This document shows positions 47,708-59,400 of a stretch of DNA of 64,000 bases, piece by piece (positions within the stretch are counted from its first letter, which is position 1; each line of letters starts with the position of its first letter). Position numbers and translations under genes: made by a program. Source of the stretch: Psettodes erumei (lineage: Eukaryota; Chordata; Actinopteri; Pleuronectiformes; Psettodidae); contig JAFBJZ010000831.1 in NCBI GenBank assembly GCA_016785225.1, positions 6,458,001 to 6,522,000 of the forward strand, read 5' to 3'. Under the pieces are notes generated by a model. The model did no database searches, was not told the origin of the DNA, and was given only the letters and a program-made list of their open reading frames with translations.

Positions 47708-50301
47708 CAACTGTGCGCCCTGCCTCGGCGGGCGTGAGTACCGTGGCTCCCTCGGACGACTCCCAGCAGTCTCATGGTGGGAACTCGGCTGCGCCTCAGT
47801 CTCCCGCAATCAGACCCGGTGCCCCAGCCTCCACCCCAACTCTCTCCACTGACGCCAAAGTGGTGTCTGAAGCTGGAAATGACAATAACCCCACCTCTGG
47901 CACAGAGAAAACTGCCGCTGGGGTGAAAGAGGAGAGAGTGGCTAAGTTCAGGGCTGCCAGTGAGCCGAGCTTCCTGGTGAAGTGTTCTCCGGGACCAGAC
48001 AAAGGGGTAAGGATAAAAAATGACCCCACGTCGCCTCCCACCTCGGTAGCGGTAGCTGGAACTCAGGACAGCAATAACAGTAACTGCCATGACAGTACTT
48101 TGTACTTGACTGTTGATAATCAGAGCTCCAGTGGCAACACATCATCCAATTGCTCATCTGCTGTTACCCCAATGTCAAAGGATCCCTGCCAGGATGCCAA
48201 GAGCCCCAGGAAGCGTGCAGGCCCGGGCGGGGAGTCCCATGTGATTCCTGTGAAGAGAGTGTTTATCTCCCAACAGCCACTGGCTGTAGTTGACAATCTG
48301 AAGCCTGGAGTCAGTGCTGCAGTGAAGAGGATCCCCCGACCGGGAACCCCTGCCAGACCAGAGAGTGCTCCTTGCAAAGTGACTGTGAAACACACACCCA
48401 TAGGGCCCACGCAGATCCTTGCACTTTCAGACTCGCCCATCACACACACCGAGGGCTCCCAGACTGTTGTCAAACCCCAGGCCTTGGTGGTGAAACACGA
48501 AGACCGTTCTCTCAGCACTGACACCAGCACCGGAGCAGCTGGAAACAACCCGTCTGATCAGGCGTTGCTACAGCAGATCACTGGGGACCCTCGTGCCATA
48601 CCAGCCAACTCAGGAGCACACGAAGCCTCTGTGATGAGTGACTTAAAGAGCACAATATGGGAGGAGGAACAGCTCGACGAGCTCCGAAAGCAGGCGTTTG
48701 CTCAGCAGATACCAGCAGAACACAAACAAGCCCCTACTGACCAACTGTCCATTATAGCTCAACCCCCAGAGGCCTCAGGCCAGCTCACCCTCACACAGGA
48801 GATGGTTGACTTTGCAGGTTCTCAGCCCAACATGGACTACTTCCCGTTCAATGATGACGACATGACCCAGGACAGTATTGTGGAGGAGCTCGTCCAAATG
48901 GAGGAGCAAATGAAGCTGAAGGGCCTGTTCGGTAGCTGCGTTGAAGTGTCTCTACAAGGCCAGTCAGCCAGCAACCAAGGCTCTATCCTGAATGCCCACC
49001 AGGCCAGCACTAGCTTCTACCACTCTGCCCACAGTAGTACCACTCCGTCCAAACTCCCACCCCGACACCGACACCCACCCCGACGCCCACCCCCACTTCC
49101 GAGATGACACTTGGGCACAGCCTGACGAGGGAGAGCCCCTGCTCCCGCATGGCTCCCATCACCCCCGTGGACGGAGCCATGGGTCGCCACACCCCGATCA
49201 GCACACCACTGTCCAACTGCAGCAGCAGCGTGCCCCCGAGCCCGGTAGAGTGCCGGAACCCTTTTGCTTTCACTCCCATAAACTCGAGTATCACAGGCTA
49301 TCATGATGCCAGTATTGTCTCCAGCAGCCCCGTTAAGCCCATGCAGAGGCCCATGGCCACACACCCTGACAAGGCCAAACTGGAGTGGATCAACAACCGA
49401 TATAACAGCACCTCTGGAGGCCCTTTGTCCAATCATAGTATTGGTATTCTGCCCAGCTACCAAGACCTGGTAGATGACCAGTTTCGAAAGCCACACGCTT
49501 TTGCAATTCCTGGCCAGTCATTTCAAGCCCAGTCGAGACAAGATGCTGCTCACTTTGGCCGTTGCCAAAGTGAGCAGCAGCAGCAACAGCAGCAGCAAAC
49601 CCAGCCGCCGCCGCCGCCGCCGCCGCAGCAGCAGCAACTGGTCACAGGTGTAACTACTCCCACTAAACAGGAGAGTTTTGCAGTACCGGCCCCGCTGGAT
49701 AACAAAGCGTCAACCTCATCTACGTCCATTACTTTCCGTTGCCGCAGTGTTAGCCCTGCGGTGCGCCAGAGGAACTTCAGTGGCAACACTGGACCTCCAA
49801 CCACCACCACCACCACGAATTCCACCACCACCACCCGGGCCGTGGTTTCGCCCTTTAACTCCCCCATCACCTCCGAGGTGCTCGGCATCCTGTCCAACAG
49901 CCAGACAGTCAGCTCGGTCCACAGCATGGCCCAGCGCAGCCAGTCTGTGCCTCTGAACATCATGATGCAGAGTGAGATGCTGCCTGTGCAGGGTCAGAGC
50001 AACACCGCCAAAATCACCAATGTTCTCCTCAGCAAGATGGAAGCTGACGGGGACGATTCTGTCCGTGGCCTGGGCATAAACAACCTCCCCTCTAACTACA
50101 CGGCCCGTATGAACCTCACACAGATCCTGGAGACCACTCCCGGCTTCGCTGGAGGAACTGCTCACCAGACTCAGCTGCCCGTCAGCTCTAGCCCCGCTGC
50201 CTTCGAGCTCCAGCAGCACGGCTACCTCGCCACTGGCAGTGGAGAACAGGTGAGTTTCTCTACTGGGGACAGCCAAGCACAAGCGGGCCCTGGTGAGCAA
50301 G

Positions 50302-50333
<32 letters not shown>

Positions 50334-50764
50334 TCCAGGACAATCCCGTGCAGACACAACCACAGCTCCTCCTACAGAGCACACAGCAGCAGGAGGTGGA
50401 GGACGAGCAGCAGCAGCAGCTGGATTTCAACAACACTGTCAAAGACTTGTTGGGGGATGACGGTCTCAACCCCAGCTCCCAGCTGGTGGGTCAAGTAGCT
50501 TCCGAGCTCAATGCCGTGGCATCTGACTTCTCAAACGACATCAGACTGACCTCAGATCTGTCCAGTAGCATCACTGACCTGAACACATTGGACACCAACC
50601 TGCTGTTTGACCCAAATCAGCAGCAGGAACAATATGAAGTTTCAACACTGGAAGAACTGAAGAACGACCCACTTTTTCAGCAGATATGCAGTGATACTGT
50701 GAACTCTGGTTTTGACTGGCTAGAAAGCAAAGACCAGCCTACTACAGTTGAGATGCTGGGCTAA
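40011..50764 (+). CDS. rfx7: RFX7 winged-helix transcription factor, reading frame broken twice in last exon
   Basis: X-box-binding nuclear factor. Exons: 40011-40138, 42410-42443, 43891-43976, 44530-44652, 44774-44890, 46009-46093, 46192-46399, 46948-47243, 47344-50764. The start [12 protein letters not shown] matches vertebrate RFX7. Residues ~93-172 are the RFX DNA-binding domain ([38 protein letters not shown], then [12 protein letters not shown]). [14 protein letters not shown] and [17 protein letters not shown] follow, then a long disordered Ser/Gln/Pro-rich region ending [14 protein letters not shown] and VEMLG. Exons 5 and 6 flank a U12-type intron. The last exon needs one missing base near 49051 and another near 50301 for the conserved C-terminus to stay in frame. 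As written, translation stops at 49105-49107, leaving about 946 of some 1,500 residues. The conserved protein on both sides suggests assembly error or recent damage. Confidence 0.93.
40139..42409 (+). other. rfx7: rfx7 intron 1
   Basis: 2.3 kb intron. Holds a CTG/CCG triplet tract near 40438-40475 and a degenerate Tc1-like element at about 41545-42165. No other exon recognised. Confidence 0.7.
41545..42165 (+). mobile_element. Degenerate, internally deleted Tc1/mariner-like element
   Basis: Fragments match the common fish Tc1-like consensus in order: CTCTGGCAAATTCAATTGAT; TTAGACCAAAAACCAAGCC with CACGAAGTC; GAGTATGAAACCATTTCTTA; GTTCCCAGGAGCCCAGTGG; CGCTAGGACTCTTGG; AGAGAGGTCCTTGA; and the 3' end GCTGAATTATTATGTAAATG with AATTTGCAAAGAATTG. 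The transposase frame is broken by many changes and its middle and catalytic part are largely deleted. Exact ends and terminal repeats were not resolved. Immobile fossil in rfx7 intron 1. Confidence 0.8.
43756..43785. repeat. (TG)n microsatellite
   Basis: In rfx7 intron 2, about 105 bases before exon 3. Confidence 0.9.
44891..46008 (+). other. rfx7: U12-type (minor spliceosome) intron in rfx7 DNA-binding domain
   Basis: No usable GT donor follows exon 5; instead the boundary reads TCCAA then ATATCCTTT, the full U12 donor consensus. A U12 branch-like motif AACCTTAAC lies at 45990-45998. Keeping the conserved [10 protein letters not shown] peptide puts the 3' end after CGCAT at 46008, eleven bases past the branch A and ending AT rather than AC or AG. 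An AG at 46019-46020 would delete the peptide YCYS. An AC at 46011-46012 would shift frame into an immediate stop. Confidence 0.8.
47680..47706 (+). repeat. rfx7: (AGC)9 coding repeat, poly-Ser in RFX7
   Basis: In-frame Ser run in the disordered region of RFX7. Confidence 0.9.
49051..49053 (+). other. rfx7: Frame break 1 in rfx7 last exon (one base missing)
   Basis: Upstream frame reads [13 protein letters not shown]. From the following ACT the conserved (TP)n-TSEM then RESPCSR block continues one frame earlier. The break sits in or beside an AAA run at the start of a C-rich repetitive tract. Confidence 0.8.
49575..49637 (+). repeat. rfx7: CAG/CCG coding repeat, poly-Gln/poly-Pro in RFX7
   Basis: Twenty-one codons encoding Gln runs around seven Pro. 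Length probably polymorphic. Confidence 0.9.
50301..50332 (+). repeat. rfx7: (CAG)10 coding repeat with frame break 2 in rfx7
   Basis: Up to 50300 the frame reads [15 protein letters not shown], as in RFX7. From 50303 the conserved frame is CAG = Gln, leading to [14 protein letters not shown]. The two bases GA at 50301-50302 are left over, so one base seems missing. Without it the repeat is read as Ser. Confidence 0.8.
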
Positions 50765-53690
50765 TGTTGTCTTTCACTCTGTATGACTTTTTTTCTCTGT
50801 TGTTCGTTTGGTGCGTATGTAGTATATCTGTTTGTTTGTTTTTTTTCTTAAAACTATAGTTTGTTGGGATTTGTCTGGACTTTGCCGTTCGTTCTGTTAA
50901 AAGTGCCAGGCTTACCAGAAAATCTCTCCTACTGGCGTTTGCTTATTGCTCTCCTTTTTCATTTGTCACCCAGAGTTTCAGTACTTAACCATTTTTCTCC
51001 CTCATCCGAAATCAGAAATGTAAGCATTTCTAGTAAAAAAAAAAAACAACAATGTCTGAGTACTTGGTGGCAGCATGCACTTACAAGAGCAGATTTGTAT
51101 GGTATGAACATTAAGAGAACCATAATCTTCCATGTTATAGCCAGTCAATAATGCAATATTTGTTTTTAATGAACACTTAATGAAAGTGGGATAGGTAGGA
51201 AATTTGGCACAAATGACTTCACCAAAAAAAAAAAAAGTATGCTGCTGTATACTATTTACAGCGTGTGCAGTTCGAGTTCAACCAAATGGAGACAATATTG
51301 GGATTGTAGTATATGCACATAATAGTTGTAGTACATTTGCCTGCCATATCTGAATATTAAAAAGGGTAGCATCTTGTGCTGCCAGGTGCTGAATTTATGA
51401 CATAATCTTTATACTTTATCATATACCAAATCAGTGGAATACTGATTCACATCTGAACATTGTCCAAGAGTGAATTTTTCTTAAAGCCTATACTTCTTGT
51501 ACTGTTTAATATCTTACAAAGGGAGTAGATGAATCAGTAAGGAGAGGATGGGAATTCAGGCCTCTTTTGTGGACTATACATTGAAAGGAATCAACAACTG
51601 GCTGCCTTATTCCCAATGTCCCAAGGCCTTATGCCATCTTTAGAGAGACTGTATATAGTATAATGTTAAGATATCTTCGAAACCATCCAGAGCGTCATCA
51701 TATCAAGGCAGCTGTTACTGTAATATTTTCAGTACTATTTCTTATTCTGTTTTTGTTTTGCAGTGTTATAAAATAGATGCGCATTGTACAGGCTAACGAC
51801 TACACTGTGTGTGCCCTTAACAGTAATGTGGATTTAGAGGAATTTGATATGTTGTCATTTCATGAAAACCACGGCAGGCACACTTTCAGTCTTTTTTTTT
51901 GTTTGTTTGTTTGTTTTGTTTTGGCATGTTATACTGTACTCCCAGCTTGCATACAAATATAAATGGTATGGAGAAGGCTTCGTTCCATAAAAGTTAAAAG
52001 GCTGACATGTATGTTTTGATGTCATCTCGAGCTCGAGAGGAAGCAAAATTTTGTTTGTGGACATCCAGCCTTATTTCCATACCAAAGATGATCTGTTTGA
52101 ATAACATAAGAGATTATTACATCTAGTGACACTCCTAGTAAACATTTACAACAACGGGAAATGGGCAGCCTCGGAGATATTAAAGAGTTTTATTGCATTT
52201 AAGGAAAAAGGATTAAGTTGCATAAATCTTATGTACAGTATGTAAATTTGTGAAATGGTCACTGTCCTATGTTTTATAGGTAACCATGGACCTGAAAGCA
52301 TGTTGAAACCATCACTGCTAGCCAGGTGGGCTATGTGATACAGTAGGATGCTTGCTTGAGTTTTTGGCTGTTGTCAATGTTGTATAAGTCATGTTTAAGC
52401 TCCATCTGTAAATAGGATAGATACATAGAGATTTGATGTATCAAGACACTATATTATGGCCATTATTCTAGCTAAGTATGTGCCATTTAAAAGAAAAAAA
52501 CGCTTAACAGATCTATAGTCGGCAAGATACTGTATGTTGTGTGTTACATTTCTGGCTCAGTGTGTTGTAAAAGTAATGCTGTCTGGTCTCGCTTGCTGAT
52601 TTTATTTTTTATTTTTTTTTCTATTCAAAGATAATAGGTCTCTGCAGTTGCAGAAGTGATGTGTTGCTTTGAGCAGGATCAATAGCATGGTATATTGAGA
52701 AAAAAAGTTGTGATACTGTTAGCTGGTTGCAAACATCTCTGTGACAGACATAGTGCTCGAAGCCGTTCAGCAGACACTGGAAAAAAAAAAAAAAAAAGAT
52801 TACTCATGTTTCAACAAACTTTGGAGGTTCACATTATTGCACTAAATTTTTATGACACATGGCTTTGCCACATCTTTATGGACAAATATAATGATGGATG
52901 CCCGCAACAACAAAAAAGGAAAAAAAAACTTTTTTATGACAAGATGAGTAAGGAAATTAACTGAATTGTCAGAAAATGACTAATTGTCTTGTAGCAAAAT
53001 GTGCATTAATCTCAGTGAGATACACATTTCTTACTCATTCTCATACATGAGAATATCAAGCATTGAGGGAAAAAAGTTAAATAATCTTTTAAAACCTACA
53101 TGCTCATTATGTTGATAAATGATTGTACGCACGCATGTGTGATGACTTCTGTTGTTCTTTGTATTCTTGGTAACCACTGTCTTCTGTGATTTGGGCAGGT
53201 TCTGTTAACCAGACTGGCAGTGCTAGTTCTATGAGTTACATGACTTTTGTTGTTTGCCGTTTACTAAGTTAATGTTGTTCTATGTGTTATGTTGATGACT
53301 GTTTTCTGTCGATTTTACATATTCTTATTTTGCTAAATGCGTTTGTGAAGAAATTAAACATTTCTCTTTTTTTTAACAATAAGGCACTGATATTTGAATA
53401 TGAATGAAGGAAATGCACCTCTTAATGTGTACAGGAGCTCCATCAAGCAGTGACTGATTCTTTACCTTTGACTGACCCAGAACCAACTCTGTTTGACTAT
53501 CTTGTCCATTTCTACAAGTAGAAAAAAACCCTCCTCTGTGGTGTTGTCTGGTGTACTGCTTAATGTACAGTTAGCTTGTTAATATTGCAAACGCGTTGTT
53601 TCTTTTTTCAATGGAAAGTACTCACTGGTGAGATTTTTAAAGTGGTTTTAAAAGCCAATAAACTTTTTTAAAGAATGTTCCTGTGGGTTT
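50765..53690 (+). other. rfx7: rfx7 3'UTR
   Basis: About 2.9 kb of AT-rich sequence with homopolymer runs and no supported coding exon. Ends at CCAATAAACTTT (AATAAA 53657-53662). Length fits the long 3'UTR usual for RFX7. Confidence 0.65.
53657..53662 (+). terminator. rfx7: Polyadenylation signal, rfx7
   Basis: Canonical AATAAA followed within about 30 bases by a T/G-rich stretch. Confidence 0.65.
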
Positions 53691-56219
53691 ATCTTCTGAT
53701 GATTTTGTATTTTATTGCAGAAGAGAGCAGAGACTGCAAGGGAAAGTAACCTTGCTGGACTTGAGTCGTCATTGTAGTTTAATGACAGTCATGAGCATTG
53801 ATAGTGGGAGAATTGGTTGATTTATTAGCTATACAATGTCTGAATCAGGTGGAGGTTTTATGTTGGCAGTTCTGTCAAAATATCAGCAAGTTATTTTAGG
53901 AAAGAAATCTAGGATCATTCTCCAGCACAAATGTTGAAACATGAAAAAGAAAGTTTCCCCACAGACTTTTCCAAGCTTGTAGCATGATGGTACCGCTTCT
54001 TCAACACATTATGCTAATACTGATGTTTAGTTGCTTTTGATCAAACACTTTTAATATTTTAGCAGTCAAGTCCATGCAAAAGCAAAACCTTTCCATCACC
54101 CTCTTGACACGAGGTTAGAGGTCATCAGCTCTTCAAATGACCTCTAAGGTCAGCAGGGGGTGGCCTCTCCTAGAGACAAGCTCCATCCAATCAGAGCCCA
54201 GTTCGTTGGTCCTCTGCTCGGCTTTCCCAGGGCCTCCCTATATTCATTACATGTTAATGACCTTAACCCTATTGATCACGACCAAACAGCCTAACCTTTA
54301 GCCATGTGGAGCCCAGCGGTAAGCTGGACCTCCACAAAATAACATTTGGCAACGTGAGTCGACAGATTACACAAGGTATACACAGTCATGTTTCCTGTTT
54401 GTATACAACATAGACTGTAAAAACTATACAACAACACCGATAATTCATTTTTATGTTTATTTTAGGCCCTGATAGACATGTTGCCATTCATTTCACAACT
54501 TAAATCATCACTGGAGGATTTGTTAGAGTAAAGAAGATACTCCTTTTGTGTCCACAGAAATAAAATAGCATCTTTAGTGTCGTATTGTCTATAACTGTTA
54601 TCTGAAAACAGTTCAAACTTGTCAGTAGTTGACAACCATCTATTACTTGTAAACAACAAAATAAGTGATTTGTCCTTATGAAGAAAATGTAGTTTAAATA
54701 CCTACTTGTAGATGCACATGTTTCCTCCTAATATAGAATAATTAATCAAATGACGTCAAAATCTAAACTATTGAGTAAAACATATTATAGGAGGTTATTT
54801 ACCTGAACACTGGTTTTGAGCAGTGAATTATAGCTATAAGGTTTTTAGATGATTAAATCAATAGTTAGCTCTAATCAATACATAATTACACTTCACTCCC
54901 CTCATCTGATTGGATATTGGAGTGTGGAGGTGCATGTGTGCCACAGTAATCCCTTAAAATCATTACACAACCATATGTAGATATAGTTTAGAGTAAGAGT
55001 TATATAATATGGTTTTGAAGGCACGTCACATCTCCCAGTCTGAATGTGTTGATTACTTTTACCAGTACCACAGGATGGGTGTTTTTGCTGATACAGTGTG
55101 GCTGATCTCACAGCTGGAGCACATTGTGTTGCTGCTGAATGAGGGCTGGGAGATGGGAGGGTCATTGTCAAAAGGCATGGTCGCTGGATCAATATCTGAA
55201 TTCATTAGGCAGCTGACTTGCAGCCATCAATACCTCTTCATAATTACCAGGTTTTGTGGTGGGAGCAGATGCCGTTCAGTGTGACCTCATTACCAGTGGC
55301 TCTTGGTAACTGATAATTCACCATGTTTATGTTATTTTGTTGTCTTATATATCTGATATACAGAAAAGAAGATCTCACTAAGCTAAGTTGCTACATAGGA
55401 AACTGACGGATTGAAAATGACTCTGTGTTTGGACGTTGTCTATGGACCTGATCAGAGCTTGACATGCCTCATCTACTTTAACAATTTGACCAATTGAAAT
55501 GAAAACACAACTTGAGAAACTTGTGGAAATCATATCACAACACCTCAACAAGTAGGCCAGAGCTGAACTTATTAATGTCAATGGGGGAAAAAACAGGTAC
55601 TGCTATTTCAATTTCAGTTCATGGTTTTAGTCATTTTGAAGTAAAATAGTTAAAGAATGCCAAATATTCTGAGTCCAGCCTCTCAAATGAGATGATTTGT
55701 CTTTTCTTTAATATAAACCCAGTTTGCAATACTACAGGTTTCTGAACTGTTAGATGATCAAAGTTGTGATGGTCACTTTTTTAGTGTTTTGCCTAAACAA
55801 TTATTTGATTAATCACAAAAATAATCAGCTGTAATTCATTGATAATTAAAATAATCATTTGACAAATTTGGTCACATTCAGCAGTTATCACAGACACTCA
55901 TGGAAGAGACAAAACTCAGGGCCTGCAGTTGAAACAGGGGGAGAAGTTGTAGGTTGCATTAAGGTGCAGTGTTAAGAGTTCTTGTGTCTGAGAACTGTTC
56001 AAAGTTACCAGTTATTTATGTCAAAGGTTAGAATATGAAGATTATTATTATTATGTTGTTGTAGTTTTACACTTGTTGATACCCTCCTTTGCTACAGCTG
56101 TCAGTTGCAGGTGAGGATTTAACAGGAAGGAATCGCAGTCTCAAATTATAACATAATTAATCTGTGAGTGGAATTTATTAAATTGCTGTGGAAACCTTTC
56201 CTACTTCCGCATTTTTGTG
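53691..56219. other. Intergenic, rfx7 to prtg
   Basis: 2.5 kb without a recognised exon. Includes the nuclear-receptor half-site cluster at 54117-54263 and a less AT-rich block near 55060-55290. In human, NEDD4 lies between RFX7 and PRTG; no HECT-ligase sequence was seen. Confidence 0.55.
54117..54263. promoter_or_regulatory. Cluster of nuclear-receptor half-sites
   Basis: AGGTCA at 54119-54124, TGACCT at 54138-54143, AGGTCA at 54147-54152 and TGACCT at 54258-54263. The first two lie in a perfect 9-bp inverted repeat (54117-54125 / 54137-54145). The middle pair forms an everted repeat with 3-base spacing. Function is inference. Confidence 0.35.
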
Positions 56220-56478
56220 AGAGTTCCTCCCGGGGGCCCCTGAGGTCCCCGTCCACACGCGCGCACGCACACACGCGCGCACACGCTCGCTACAGGGCTA
56301 TGCTATTTGCGCATGCGTGACAGGGCGGAGGAGGAGGCGAGGGGGTCCCCACAGTAGAGACTCCGTTGGTCCTCCGCTGCCGGCACAAGTGGTGTTGGGG
56401 ATCTACGGGACAGCACGCAGGAGAGCGGCGGGTCCCTGCGGTGTGTGTGTGGGGAAAATGACACCACATTCTGGATAA
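56220..56478 (+). promoter_or_regulatory. prtg: prtg promoter and 5'UTR
   Basis: GC- and CpG-rich island with a (CG/CA)n tract. A TGCGCATGCG word at 56308-56317 resembles the NRF1 site. No TATA box. Ends at the prtg ATG. Confidence 0.55.
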
Positions 56479-59400
56479 ATGGCGAAGTTTAAGATGAAAA
56501 TCTGCCGGCACTGGCTGCTTTTTGTTTTGTTTCTACCTCTATCAGGTAAGAGTCCTGCTTTTGTTCCGATATTATGGATATAAATGAGTGTGCCGACCTG
56601 ATCTGAGATCTGTCGAATGTCTGCCTACGGGCGTTAACGTTAACTACCGACACAGACACACACAGTCAACCGGACCCAAACTGTCTTAGTGAAAAGACAA
56701 CGTTGCATTGATCAAGAGGCGATAACAAGACAAGTTGTTGAATAGTGTACTTTCCGTTAGTCCAGTTTTCTGTCCTTATATGTTAGTAAGGTCGCTACGT
56801 CAGGTTTGACGCCCACCAGCGTCAGTTTGATGTTTATATCAGGCAGCAAATATTAAAACGCCACATCTCATTGTTTCCTATAAATTAGTATTCCTTGCGC
56901 TTTTCATCAGAACAGCACAACACTATTACAGCTGGTCCTACTTTTACATTTGTGTCAAAAAAGTATATCAAAGAAATTAGTTTGTCAATCCCATCATTAA
57001 GAATTTTTTGATTAAGTAAGAATTATTTATATTTTCCTGTAATACATTAAATTCCCAGTAGTACTCTATTTTTATGGTCAGACTACATACTGTCTTTAGT
57101 CTTCCACTGCTTCAAAAGCAACTCTTCACTGATGTTCCCATTGCTTTCTGCCAGGTGTTTTATGTTTCAGTGAGTTGTCCTTCATCACGGAGCCCAGCGA
57201 TGTTACTGTACTACCAAAGGACACCGCTGTCTTGGACTGTCAGGCTCATGGGCAGCCTCCGGTCACCATCAAGTGGCTGAAGAACGGAGTTCGGTTGGCA
57301 GAGAGTGAGCACATACAGTTTCTGCCCAACGGCTCCCTGTACATACCAAAGATAAAGCATACCAAGGAGGATTCGGATGAAGGATTCTACCAGTGCCTCT
57401 CCCAGAACAAATATGGAGCTATCCTCAGCCAAAGATCACGTCTGACTATCGCAAGTAAGTATGGAGCGCTGAGCGAAGGACTTTTTTCTGGGACCAGCAT
57501 GGGTCTTCCACTGCTGGGAGCTAGATGAAATGGGTTACACTTGTTGGCAATGTCGACTTTGTGGTGTCAACGTACGAGCATTAGAACAGCAAGTTCAAGG
57601 GTTATTATCCTGGAGATGAGAAGCAGATGTAACCCACTGCTCTCTTTTTTTTCTCTACAAAGTAAAAACCTCCAAAGTCTGGGTTTCCATGTTGTTGGAT
57701 GTTGTACAGACTTCGCCATGCTTCATTTTAGAGCCGTCAGTCCGGTTATAGGAACGTTTTAAGAGACAGTTAAAGGTAGATGGAGAGTCAATCTAAAAGC
57801 TCATAAATACTCCATAAATAGGCAGCTCCCGAGTCCATGTGCACCATCCCTCCCTTGTTTTGAGGAAAAGCATCACTGAACCATGTATGGAAGTGCTCGG
57901 GAAACGAAGTTGCAAAAAAGTTCAAAATTAGCCTTCTCTTGCTCAAACGCCAATGGGATGGCATTGTCACTGCAGACTGTGGCTGTGTAATTGCTGAATG
58001 GTCTGCTACACAGAGGAATCTCTGAAAGGCCATTTGCCTTTTAGCCTTTGTTTGGAGTGCCCCTGACTGCCCCAGAAGAAAAGGCTGGGTTTTCAGGGCA
58101 TTTGTTTGTCCACATATCAGTGGACAGGACAGCTGCATCTATTCACTGGGCCTGCTCTGCCATGGCCACTTTTCACAGGCCTTAGAAGGGATATCCCATG
58201 ACTGGTGTCATGGAAACTATCGTGGCCGTCCAAAAGATACTGATTTTGACATTGACACTGAAGATAGGAAATGCTTGGTCAGTGTGACCTGATTCTCAAC
58301 ATTACAAAATGAGGATGGACTGGATAAACTAACAGGAGAAGATTTATCAATACAGAAGTACAAACAGGAAAAAAAATCTTTGTGTTTTTTTTCCACACAC
58401 CATCTCTCTGACAGTCTTGTTGCGATTGTCACCAATCTATTAAAAGGGCAAAAAACTCTGAAAAACTGTTTCTGTAAAATGACCACATAAAAACCTTTTA
58501 AAGTCAAGTTTGATGTGGCGTGCAGCCTTTTCAGGGAAAGGGTTAAAGGTTTTTGGTCAGCTGTAGGCGGGGAGTGGAGGATGGGCCTCCTCTGTGCTCC
58601 CCTTCTGTCCAGAGGTCCTGGGGGTCATGGGTCAGCAGGGAAAGGCTTTGTGATGTCACTGGCCCGCTCTGCCTGGGCTACCCTGCTGTTCTTTCGCCCA
58701 GCCCACAATCCCTTTCACTGCATCAGTCCCTCTGTTGCCCTGTCAGGCAGAGTCAGTTTGTTAAAGAAAGGCCAGTTTGTCATGTGAAAGAATGGGCCTG
58801 ATATTCTGCAGTAAATAAGTGTTGGTTCTTCAAAACATGTTTCCATCCCGGACATATTTTTCCTCGCAGTACTATGACCACACACCACGCACCACATCAG
58901 TTTAGGCACCTCCTAGATTTACAGAGGTTGTCAGATACCTCTCATATATTTCTTGCAATATTTGCAAAATGATTAGATCATTTAAGTAATATAGCATGTG
59001 GCAGAGGATGTCAACATACAAATACATAGGAAAACATAAGAGTCACAGGGTTCTCTTTTGCAGACTAATGGTAAACTGACTTCGATCTGGTGCCCAGTTT
59101 GGGCTAAAATTTAATAGACAGGGGGCTGAAGCGAACTCTGACCTCTTTAGAGAAACCTTTGTGCTGTTTGACCTAGACATTGATTTTTTTCTTTACAGCA
59201 GAGGTGACCAAATTAGCGAGTCAGTCTGTGCAGGCCGCACCCTCCATCTACATCTCTGATCCCGACAAGAGACAATATGGTCTGTTGTCTCTCAGATGAG
59301 GGTAAACAACATGTTGTTTTTAAGCACGTGCCGAGGACGTTTCAGGCCGTGCTAAGTGAATGATTCCAGACTTCAGGACAACACTGCGACTGGAAAACAA

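Noticed and set aside
49104..50498. A separate gene starting at the ATG at 49104
   Set aside because: It is the in-family continuation of the rfx7 last exon after a one-base frame break; the ATG is the conserved Met of the SEM motif.
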